This document shows positions 33,501-45,500 of a DNA stretch of 64,000 bases, piece by piece; position 1 is the stretch's first letter; every line of letters begins with the position of its first letter. The translations under genes were made by a program, and so were the position numbers. Below the pieces are notes generated by a model. That model was given only the letters and a program-made list of their open reading frames with translations. It was not told where the DNA came from and ran no database searches. Source of the stretch: Elusimicrobiota bacterium (GTDB taxonomy: Bacteria; Elusimicrobiota; Elusimicrobia; UBA1565); the NCBI GenBank assembly GCA_003450735.1, contig DMEZ01000044.1:50700-114699 (forward strand). Reading direction: 5' to 3'.

Positions 33501-36500
33501 AACGCCAACCACGCGGCCGGCATCATGTTCGAAGGCCTCACCACCGGCGCCACCGTGGTCGACAACAACCTCTACCTGCGCTCCGGCGGCGATTCCGGCA
33601 GCTACGCGGCCGTGGGCCTCAACGCCAGGAGCTCACGCGGCCTGCGCATCGAACACAACCGCGTCAACAACCCCGGCCTGGTCACCGGAGGCACCTTCGC
33701 GGGGGTCGTGTTCACCGATACGGATCAGACGCTCTTCCTGTCGAACGACGTCCATTCCTGGGGCGTCGGACTTGCCAGCCACGTCCTGCTGGTCGCCGAC
33801 CATGGCTCCACCGGCCTCATCCTGCGCCACAACGTCTTCTCGAGCTCGGCCTCGGTCAGCCTCACCTCGGCGACGCTCATCATCTCCGGCGACAGCCAGG
33901 CGGACTTCAGCTCGGACTATAACGATTTCCACAGCTCCAACTCCTTCAACACGATCGAGTGGGGCGGGGTCAGCTACAGCGTGGACGGGGCCTGGCAGAC
34001 GGCGACCGGCCACGACGCCCACTCCGTCCGCTTCCGCCCGCGATGGACGAGCACGGTCCCCGGCTACGAGGACTTCCACCCGCGCTCGCAGGCCGGGCGC
34101 TGGGACCCGGTGAGCCAGGGCTTCGTCAACGACGCCATGAGCGCGGCCACCCTCGACCGGGGCGATCCCGCCGAGGACGCCTCCGTGGAGCCCGATCCCG
34201 ACGGCGGCCGCCTCAACCTGGGCTCCTACGGCGGCACGCCCTACGCCTCCAAGGGCGGGATGCTCTGCAACGCAGACGCGAGCGTCCAAAACGGCCCCTG
34301 GTCGTATGAGGACACCTGGGCCCTGGGCTTCCCGCCGGCGGCGTGCAACGTCGCGGCGATCGCGGCCGGGCACACGGTGACGGTGGACGACCTTTACGCC
34401 CTCGCGTCCACCATCACGGTGAACGGGACCCTCAGCTTCAGCCGGGTGGCGAACAGCAGCCTGACCCTCACGGCCGGGGACGTCCTCGTCAATCCCGGCG
34501 GGCATCTGGACATGGGGACGGAGCAATCGCCCATCCCCTCGGGGGTGAACGCGCACCTGGTGCTCGCCTCCGGGACGGCGGCGGGGGAGTACGGGCTCAT
34601 CGTCCGGGACGGAGGCAACTTCTCGGTGCGGGGGGCGACGAAGGCGCCCTACGCCCTAGTCTCATCGGCGGACGACCTCCTGATGAGTGAGAACTCCTTC
34701 ACCTTGGCTGAGGATCCTGCGGCGCTCGGCTGGAAGCTCGGCGACGTCCTCACCCTGGCCCCGTCGCAGGGCTCCGGCGCGGGCTCGACCGAGGAGCGCA
34801 GGATCACGAACATCGCCGGCAGCGTCGTGACCGTGAACACGAACTTCGCCCAAGTCCACTACGGGACGGGCACGGTGTGGGTCGGCGACCTCACGCGCAA
34901 CGTCCTGGTGCGCTCCTCCGCTCCGGCCAGCCCCTCCTACGTCCAAGACCTGGCCGCCCATGCGACCGGGTTCGTGGTGAGCTACGGCGAGTTCGCGGGA
35001 CTGGGGACGAATGCCGCCGGCAGGAACGGCATCGCGATATATGGGGCGACGGCGCGGGCCTCCATCAGCACATCGTCCATACACGATGGGTACCGGGGCC
35101 TCTCCGCTCAGTCGGCATCGAACAACACCTACGTCAACAACCTTGTTTACAAGAATCAGTCGGACGGGATGTTCGTGCAGAGCTCCAATAGGAACCGGCT
35201 CGAGGGCAACCACTCCTACGCCAACTCCGACAACGCGATCCACTTGGCCGGGAGTTCTTCCAACACGCTGACCGGGAACGCATTTTTCTCCAACGCGGCC
35301 CGCGGACTGTACGTGAGCGGCTCTCTTGGCAACACGCTGAGGTCGAACGCGGTCTACTCGAACGGAGGGTTCGGGCACTACCTGGCAGGCAACGCGAACG
35401 GGAACCTGCTCGTCTTGGAACGTTCGTTCAATAACGCGTCGGAGGGACTGCGTCTGGAGCAATCCAGCGGCAACTACCTGGTCTCCTGCGCCATCTACGG
35501 GAATGGAGCGGGCCTTCAGAACTTCGGCGCCAGCGGCAACATCGTCGCGGACAGCTCTGTTTCCGCCGTCACGCTCATCGACCCGGGGTCGTTGGAATGG
35601 CGGCGGGTCCGGTTCGGTTCCGGGGCGCCGTCCTCCTGGTGGTTCAACCAGGAAGGGATGTCCCTGCTCTCCTACGACCAGGACGGCGACACGGGCACCG
35701 TGCGCTTCTGGGGCGACTACACCCTGGCCGGCTCCACCTGGACGCTCGATTATTCGACCTACACCCGCCTCGCCATGGCGTCGACGCCCAAGCTCATGCG
35801 CGGAACGGGCCACACCGCGTCCATCGTGCAGGTCTACGACGATCGGGCGCTGTCCCAACTCATCACTTTCCAGTATCGCTCCGGCCAGTGGCACGTGGAC
35901 GGCTCCTCCTCCGGCGTCGACATCGCGCCCGCCTTCCTCCTGAGCGCCGAGTTCGACCTTCCCACCGCCGACCCGCAGGCCCGAGTCAGCTTCACTTCCG
36001 GCGGACTCCCCGAGGAGGGCGACCGGGTGGACTTCGCGCTCATCACGGCGGCCGGAGGCCTCAACCGGCAGAAGAAGCTGCTCTTCGGCTCGGCGGACGC
36101 CGCGCTCCGCGGAGGACACTCCCAGCTCACCGTGGCGCCCAGCGCCAGCCTGATCCTGAAGGGAGCCCCCGGCTACCCCACCCTCGTCGACCGCCTCACT
36201 GCCGGCGACACCTACTTCATCCTAGTCGACTCCGGCGCCTTCACCGCCGAGCGCTCCTCCTTCACGAACCTCTATTCGGCCGGCCTCCAGCTCTCGGGCA
36301 GCGCCGGCGTCTCCCTTTCCACCTGCACCTTCGACTTCCTGGGCATCGCGGAAGGCACCAACACCCACATCACCGCCCGCGACCTCATCTCCGCCGCTAC
36401 CTTCTACGGCGTGACTTTCGCCGCCTCCCGCAGCACCGTCGGCGCGCCCTCGGCCTACAACGTCCGCGTGGAGGGGGACGCCTCCCAACTGAGATGGCGC

Positions 36501-39500
36501 TTCAAGCGCTATTCCGGCCCGCTCTCGGGCGAAGACTACGACAACGACCCGACCAACGCCGTCCTCTGGCCGCCCATCCCGCCCGGGGCGAGCCCGCTCG
36601 CCATGGTCTACGCCTCGAGCGCCGCCGCCGCGTGGGACCGCCTCGGCAACGACGAAGAGATCTTCTTCGACCTCCAGGCCTCGACCGCTCCGGACTTCAG
36701 CGGAACGGTCCGTTCCTCGCTGACCTACTCGACCGGCGCCGTAGTCGAGGATCTCGCGCCCAACACGACCTATTTCTTCCAGGTGGCCGCGGTGCTCGAC
36801 AGCTCTTCCTCCTACACCAGCCTCGGCTCCACCATCACCCTCGCGATGCAGCCCGCCCCGGCCGGCCTCACCTTCCCAGAGGTGTTCGTCACCTCCATGA
36901 GCGTCTCCTGGTCGGTCAGCGCCAACCCGCTCGAGAAAACCACCTATACCGTCGTTCTGACGACCGGGGCGGCCTACCCCAACGCCTGCGAATGGAACGT
37001 CTCGGCCGACACGGTACCAGCCGTAGGGACGCCCATCCTGCTCGCGACGAACCTCCGTCCCAACGCGACTTATCACCTGTTCGTGCGGGCCAAGAACCAC
37101 GCCGGACTCTACACGGACTACGTCCTGCTCGGCTCGACCGCGACCCTGCCCGTCGAGCCCGGCCCGCCGGAGGGGGAGGTCTTCACCGCGGTGTCGAGCG
37201 GAGCGGCCATCCTCCACTGGTCGTCGGGCACGGCCGCCGGCGGCTTCAACGCCCCCGGCGCGGACTACGAGGCCGAACTCTCCTCGAAGCCGGGCTACGT
37301 CCCGGTGTGGGCTTCCTCGACCACCAAGAACCTCTGGGCGGCGTACACCCCCCTCCAGCCTGACACCACCTTCTACGCCCGGGCGCGCTCGCTCAGCGCC
37401 GGCGGAGCCTTGAGCGGTTTCGTGACCCTCGGCTCGACCCTCACCCCGGCGGCCCTGCCCGCCTCGGCCGTCTCGACCTGCACGATGGTCGGCGTCAGCT
37501 CGATGACGCTCGAATGGGCCGCGGGCGGGAACCCGGAGTGGACGGAGTACCTGGCCCAGGTCTCGGCTGGAGCCGACGTCCGGGAGAGCGGCTGGATCGT
37601 GTCCTTGAGCACGACCTTCGTGGCCCTCTCCACCAACACGCTCTACCAGCTCAAGGTGAAAGCGCGCAACCGGAATGGGGATGAGACGGTCTTCGCAGCG
37701 CTCGGCTCGACCCGGACCCACGCGGTGGAGCCCTCGACCGCCACGCCCGCCTTCCTGCTCGTCGAGACCGATTCCGTCACCTTCCAGTGGACGCATAACG
37801 GCAACCCCGCCGGCACCGAGTACCTCGCCCAGGCCTCGACCGCCGCGGACTTCGCCGGAACCCTCTCCTCCTCGGCCTGGACCGCGGACTATTCCACCGC
37901 CGTATACGCCTTGTCCGCCAACGCGACCTACTACTTCCGCGCCAAGGCCCGCAACGCCTACGGTATCGAAACCGCCTACGCCCCGCTCGGCTCGACCGTC
38001 ACCCTCGCGAAGCTCCCGCTCACCGCCGTCTCCACCTTCACCTTCATCAGCAGCGGCTCGCTCGCCGCGCAGTGGGACTCGAACGGCAACTCGGCGGACA
38101 CTCTCTACGAGGCCCTCGTCTCGCCCGAGACCCCCCTGAACCTCGGCAACCCCGGCAACGTCTACGCCTTCGTCCGGACGACCGGCGCGCCGCTCAACGC
38201 GCCCGTCCTCTCGGCGAACACGACCTACTACGTCTACGTCCGAGCCATCAGCCACTCGGACACCCCCACCGCCTTTGCCGCGCTCGGCTCCACCATGACC
38301 CACGCCAACCTGCCCGCTCTCGCGGCCGAGCCCTTCGCGGACGTCTCCACCGGTTCGCTCAACGCCGTTTGGCAGTCCAACGGCAACGGCGCTGGCACGC
38401 TCTACCGGGCCGCCGTGTCCACCCGCTCGCCCTACATCGAGGGGGGCCTGGGCGACCTCGCCAGGACCGTCGACTCTCCCGCGGCCCCGTTCACCGGCCT
38501 CTCCGCCAACGCGACCTACCACCTCTACGCGGCGGCGATGAACCGCATCGGGGCCCTCACTCCCTTCGTGAGCCTCGGCACGACGGTGACCCATGCCAAC
38601 GCCCCCACCGCGGCCGCCGAGCCCTTCGGCGCGGTGGGGATCTCCTCCGCCGACGCCTACTGGGGCGCCAACGAGAACGTCCCGGGCACTCTCTACGAGG
38701 CCTGGCTCTCCACGAGCGCGGCCTTCACGCTCAGCGATGACGGTAAAGTCCTGGTCTCGACGAGGCCCGAGGGCACGCCGGCGGCCCGCTTCGACTCCCT
38801 CACTAACAACACCACCTACTACCTGCACGCCCGCAGCGTGGCCCGCGACGGGACGCCCTCGGCGTACATCCTGCTTGGCGCGACCGCGACCCTCGCCTCC
38901 GAGCCGGCGACCCTCGCCTCGACCTTCACCGCGATGGCGCCCGAGGGTTTCACCGCGCTCTGGAGCGCGAACGGCAACCCGCTCCTCATCACGACCTACA
39001 GCGTCCAGGCGGCTACTTCCACGGACTTCACGACTCCCGCGGCCTTCTCCACCGCGCCGGCCGCCGGGCCCGCCGCGACCTTCACCGGCCTCGCGGTCAA
39101 CGCCACCTACTACCTGCGCATCCGCGCGGTGAGCCACGGCGGCACGCCGACCGGCTACGCCCTCTTCGGCGCGACCTCAACGCTGGCAAATCCGCCTTCC
39201 GCCGCCGCCGAACCCTTCGGGCTCGTCCACATCAGCTCGCTGAGCGCCTCCTGGGAGGCCAACGGCAACCCGCTCGGCGTGACGACCTTCACAACCGTCC
39301 TGAGCACCGGCTCCTCCTACCCGAACGACTATCCGGGCAACAAGTCCACGCGGACGCTCGCCTCCTCGGCCTGGTTCACCGGCCTTTGGGCCAACACCAC
39401 CTACTACCTGCACGCGCAGGCCATGAACCACAACGGGGTGGGCAGCGCCTTCGTCCTGGCCGGCTCGACCCTGACCCTCGCCGACCGCCCCACGCCGCCC

Positions 39501-42500
39501 TCGGGCGGGGCGAGCGCGTTCACGGAGGTCTGGGTGAGCTCCCTGAGCGCGCGCTGGGAGGGCGGGAGCAATCCGGAGGACACGCAGTACCTCGCGCAGG
39601 CCTCCTCCTCCGCCTTCGCGGCGGGGACGCTGGTCCACGACAGCGGCTGGGGCGTGATGCTCACGACCGGCTTCGTCGGGCTCTCGACCAACACGCTCTA
39701 CCATGTCCGGGCGAAGGCGCGCAACGCGGCCGGCAGCGAGACGGACTTCCGGCTTCTGGGCTCCTCGCCCACCCTGGCCCTCCAGCCGGCCCTCGCCGCG
39801 CCGTCCTTCACCCTGGCCGCGTTCAGCTCCGTCACCGTGCAGTGGGTCTCGAACGGCAACCCCGACTGGACGGAGTACCAGGCCGCGGCGTCCACCCATC
39901 CCGCCTTCCAGGGGAGCGTGAGCTCCTCGGGCTGGACGACGAGCCTCTCCACGGCCGTCCCGGGGCTCTATGGCAACACGACCTACTATTTCCGGGTGCA
40001 GGCGAGGAACCTCGGTCTCGTGCCGGCCGAATGGCTCGCCCTCGGCTCCAGCATGACCCTCATGGCCGACCCCTCCGGGCTCCTCCTGGCCGACGTCGGC
40101 CCCAACGCGGTCACCCTGGAGTGGAGCCTCAGCGGCAACTTCGGCGGCGAGACGCCGGGCCCCTGGACGGCCCTCGCATCGAGCCTGCCCGAGCCGCTCG
40201 CCCGCCACGCCGCGGCCTTCTACAACGGCCGGGTGTACGTCTCGGGCGGGGTGCAGGGCACGGTGAAGGACGCGGTCTACAGCGCAAGCGTCGCCCCGGA
40301 CGGCTCGCTCTTCGCCTGGAGCGCGTCGACGCCGATGCCCGCCCCGCGCGAGTCCCACGCCTTGCTCGCCGCGGGCGGCCGGCTCTACGCCCTAGGAGGC
40401 TTCAACGGCTCGGCCAAGGCGGAGGTCTGGTTCGCCCCCATCCTCTCGGACGGCTCCCTGGGCTTGTGGACCGAGACCACCCCCCTGCCCGCCCCGCGCT
40501 ACAAGCACGCCGCGGCCGTCTACGGGGGGAGGATCATCGTAACGGGTGGGGACAACGGCATCTTCGCGCAGAGCGCGGTGTACTCCGCGCCGGTGCGCCC
40601 CGACGGGAGCCTGGGCGCCTGGAGCGCGGCGGCTTCCCTGCCTTCCGCGCGCAGCGGCCACGCGATGGCGGTGTCGAGCGGGGCGCTCTACGTGAGCGGC
40701 GGGGTGGGGGCGGGGGTGGAGAGCGCCGTGTGGTGGGCGTCCCTGGCCTCCGGGGCGCCGCTCTCTTGGACAGCGGCCTCCTCCCTGCCGCAGGGGCGCA
40801 CGCGCCACGCCATGCTCGCGACCTCGGACCGGCTGTTCGTGCTGGGCGGGCACGACGGGAGCGCCGCCCAGGGGACGGTCTACGGGGCCCCGGTCATGGC
40901 CGACCGTTCGCTGGGCTCCTGGAGCGAGGGGACGGCGATGCCCGCGCGCTACATGCATGCGGCCCTGCTGGCGGGGAAGACCCTCCTCGTTCTGGGCGGG
41001 GAGGACGGCGTCTCGGCCAGCGCGCAGGTCTCGAGCGCCGCCCTTACCGGGACGCTCTACTCGGTGGAGGTGGCGAGCGATGCGGGCTTCACGGCGACGG
41101 GCTTCCGCCCCGGGACCCGGCACGAGTTCGCGGGCCTGAGGCCGAACACGGAGCACCAGTTCCGGGTCAAGGGGCTGGGAGGGACCGGGGTGGAGACGGA
41201 GTACGCCCTCTTCGGGACGACGCGCACGCTCTCGGGCCTGCCGGGGGCGGCGGCCTCGACCTTCACGGCGGTGGAGAGGACCTCCATCACCGCGGCGTGG
41301 ACCTTGGGGGACAACCCGGCCGGCACGGAGTTCCGGGCGCAGGCGTCCACCTCGTCGGACTTCGGCGGGAGCCAGAGCTCCGAGTGGATCACGGCGGTGT
41401 CGACGGCGTTCTCGAACCTGGCGCCGAACACGACCTACTATTCCCGGGCGCAGTCGCGCAGCGCGACGGGGCTGGCGAGTCCCTACCGCGCGCTGGGCTC
41501 GACGCTGACCCTCGCGGCCGCGCCTTCCGGGACGGCTTTCACCTCCGTCCAGCCGGCGGGCCTGACGCTGGAGTGGTCGACCTCCGGCAATCCGGCATGG
41601 ACGCGCTACGAGGCCCAGCTCGCGACCGTCTCGGCCTTCGGCAACGTCCTCCAGTCGAGCGTGACCTATTCGACGAGCGCCTTGTTCAGCGGCCTGCCCA
41701 GCGCCTCCACCTACTACGCCCGGGTACGGGCCTTCAACGGGGCGGGCCTGCCGACCGCCTTCGACGTGAGCGCCTCCACCTGGAACGGTCTCGATCTCAC
41801 CGCTCCCGCCGCGTCGACCGGGACGGCGGCCATGCCGGCCGGGCCGGCCAACGCCCTGCTGGTGCTCTGGGTCGCGGCGGGGGACGACAGCTATTCGGGG
41901 AGCCTCATCGCCGGAAGCAGCTTCTACATCCAGTGGAGCACCATGGACCCGGCCGGGGTGAGCTGGAGCACAACGAACGCGCAGGTCGCGGTCGGGACCT
42001 CGGCGGTGGCCCCCGGGACGCTCCGTTCCTATTCGATCGGCGGCCTGCCCTCCCAGAGCCGGGCGTACTTCCGGGTCTGGACGAAGGACGACGCGGGCAA
42101 CACCTCCGCGCCTTCCTCCACCTTCAGCGCGCTCGTCTCGCCCTTCGTGGTGCAGACCCTGGACGGGGCCGGCATCGACGCGGGACGCGGGGTGAGCCTG
42201 GCCTCGGACAAGTCGGGCGGCCTGCACGCGGCCTACCGGGGCGGGAGCGTGTCCCAGGAGCTCAGGGTCCTGGCGCGCTCGGGCGGGGCGTGGGGCGTAG
42301 TCGAGGCGCCCGACCCCGGGGTACGCGTTGGCGAGACCTTCGTCGCGGCCGGCGAGGACGGCAACCCGCAGGTGCTCTACCGCAGCGCGCAGACGGGCGA
42401 GCTCAAGCTGGCGAAGAAGGCGGGGGTGTGGAGCGCGAGCGTGATCGCCTCGGGGGACCTGTTCCCGGCCTCGCTCGCCCTGGACGGCGAGGGCCGGGCG

Positions 42501-45500
42501 CACATCACGTACTATGACGCGACGAGCGGGGCCCTCAAGTACTCGAGCTGGACCGGGACGGGATGGGGGACGGAGACGGTGGACGCCGCGGGCGGCAAGT
42601 TCGCGAGCCTGATCCTCGACGCCGCCCAGAAGCCGCACGTCGCCTACTACGACGCGGCGAACGCGGACCTCAAGTACGCGAGCCGGACGGCGAATGGCTG
42701 GGTCTCCGGGGCGGTGGACGGTACGGGGGTGGACGTTGGGAGCCGCGCGGCGCTGGCCCTGGACGGAGCCGGACGAGCGCGCATCGCGTACCTCGATGCG
42801 ACGGGCGCGACCCTCAAGTTCGCCTGGGAGACGGACGCGGGGTGGACGAAGGGAACGGTGGACGGCGCGTCGAGCGCGGGGGGGCTGACGCTCGACGGCG
42901 CCGGGAACGCGCACCTGGGCTACACCGCGGGGGGCGAGCTGAAGTACGCTCGTTGGACGGGGTCGGCGTGGAGCACCATGACCGTAGACGCCTCCGGCGG
43001 TCCCGGCGAGGATGCGGGCCTGGTTCTGGACTTGAACGGCGCCCTGAACCTGTCCTACTACGCCGCCGGACCCGGCGACCTGAGGGCGGCCTCGTGGAGC
43101 GCGGGGCTGCCCTCGCCCATCCTCCCGCCGGGCAATTTCCAGGGGACGGCGGTCTCCTCGAACAGCGTCCAGTGGTCGTGGCGGGACGACTCGGTGGGCG
43201 AGTTGGGCTTCCAGCTCTACGGCGCGGCGACCTCGACCGGGCCCTTCACTCTCATCGCGGGGACCGCGGCCTTGACCGCCGTCCCGGGCAGCGGCTTCTT
43301 CAAGACCTATACCGAACCGGGTCTGGCCGAGAACACCACCTACTACCGCTACGTCGTGGCGGTGGGCAGCGGCGGCGCGGCCGCTTCCGCAGGCGCGACC
43401 GCGTTCCCCTACAGCACGGTGGACCGCGCCTCCCCGACGGTCACGGTCAACTTGGCCGGCGACGACCTCTGGCGCAAGGAGAACACCGGCCGCTACGACG
43501 TGGACTTCGCCGACCTGGGCGGGGCGGGGCTGGGCGGGTTCCTCGTGAGGGTCTCCACGAAGTCGGGCGAGCTCTGGACGGCGGAAAGCGCGTCCATGAC
43601 CGTGATGGTGGGCATCGGGTCGGACACCTATTCGACGGACTGGAAGCTTCCCGACCCGGTGTTCGACGCGCTCATGAACGAGGCCACGAGCTATGTGTCT
43701 CTCTACGTCTGGGACAACCGCGGCAACCAGACGACCCGCCTCGACGCCTTCTACGTCCGCAAGGACACGACCCCGCCGGTTTTGGCCGACAACCAGGCGG
43801 GGGACCTGACGCCCAGGATCGCCGCGGGCACGCTCTACGACGTGGACGCCTTCGACGCGGGGGCGGGCCTCGCGAAGCTCCAGTACAGCGCGAGTTTGGT
43901 CGCCGGCTCCTCGGACGCCTCGCAGGTGCCCTGGACGGACCTGGCCCTGGCGGCGGGGGCGACCTTCTACCAAGCCGACTGGCCCGTGGACTTCGCGGCC
44001 CTCTCGACGAACGGCACCAACTACGTCTCGGTGCGGGCCATAGACCAGGCCGGCTCCACGACGACCCTAAAGGACGCCTTCTTCGTGCTCAAGGACACGG
44101 CCGGCCCGCGCGTGGCGTTTTTGGCGCCGGCGTCGGCCTTCCGCTCCCAGCTCGTCACCCTTTCCGGGACCGCGTCGGACCCGAACGGGGTCGTCGGCGT
44201 CGAGCTTAAGTTCCAGAGGATCTCCGACGGCCGGCACTGGGACGGCGCGGGCTTCTCGGACCCTGAGAAATGGCACCTGACCTCGGGCGCGACGGCCTGG
44301 AGCCTGGCTCCGGGCATCCCGTGGGTGGAGGGGACGGCCTACCGCCTCGTCGCCCGCTCCTCCGACACCCTGGACAACTACTCGGCGCCCTATTCGACCG
44401 TGACCTTCACGCTGGACGCCTCCTCCCCGAGCGCGGGGGTGACCCTCCCCGCACAGGGCGCGACCGTGACCTCCCTGCCCGCGGTCGCGGGCACCTCGGC
44501 CGACCCGGGGAGCTCCGCCTCGGGCGTGTCCATGGTCGAGCTGCGCCTGCGGCGCATCTCGGACGGCCAATGGTGGGACTTCTTCGCCGGAGGCTGGTCG
44601 CAGGCGTCCGTCTCGAGCGCCGCGGCGGGGACGAGCCCCTGGTCGTGGACCCCCGCCGCGAGCCTCCAGGCGGCCCTCGCGGACGGGGCGAGCTATTTCC
44701 TCTCGGTGCGGGCGGTCGACGGGGCCGTCCCCGCCAACGCGGGGAGCTTCGCCGAGGGGACGACCTTCTACTTCAGCGACCCCGCGGCGCCCTCGGCCAT
44801 CACGAACCTCTCGGCTTTGACCGGGCCCCTGCCGGGCACGGCCGACCTGAGCTGGACGGCGCCGGGCGACGACGCCTCGGCGGGCCTCCTGCGGCAGGGC
44901 TTCTCCCGCATCCACTATTCGACCGAGCCCGCCACGGAGTTCAGCACGACGGCCGCCCAGGTCGTGTTCGCGACTGCCTCCGTCCAGCCGGGAACCTGGC
45001 AGGGCCGGCGGGTCTGGAACCTGCTGGCGTCGGCGACCTACTACTTCCGCGTCTTCACCGCCGACGACGCGGGCAACTGGTCGCCGCTCTCCAACGGGGC
45101 GACGGCGATGGCGGGGCTCCAGCCGCTCGACCGCATCACGGGCGGGGTGATGAAGGCCTCGAGCGAGCCCATCGCGGCCGTGCTGATGGACTGCTATAAC
45201 TCCGCCGGCGACCTGCTCTTCTCGACCTACACGGTGCAGATCGGCTCCTACACCTTCGAGAACCTGCCCGCGGGGCTCTACCGCGTCCAGGCGACCTGGA
45301 CGGCGGGGGAGATCACGAGCTCGGTCTGGCTGGACGGCATCGCGCCGGGCTCCTACGGCGTGGACTTCACGCTGGAGGTCAACTACACCCTCTCCACCCT
45401 GACCGGACAGGTGCTCTCCATGCCGATGTCCTCGGCGTCCCGCTCCGCCTTCGCGGCGAGGGCGGCCTCCGGGGGGCACGCGGGGAGCTCCGTCGAGCTC

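Noticed and set aside
30507..33512. 1,001-codon minus-strand reading frame
   Set aside because: Antisense to the third beta-helix region of the giant gene; low-complexity shadow with no domain or ribosome binding site.
23420..36530. CRISPR array
   Set aside because: The repeated SSSNTV-coding segments are degenerate, in frame and part of beta-helix turns; no identical repeats with unique spacers exist in the window.
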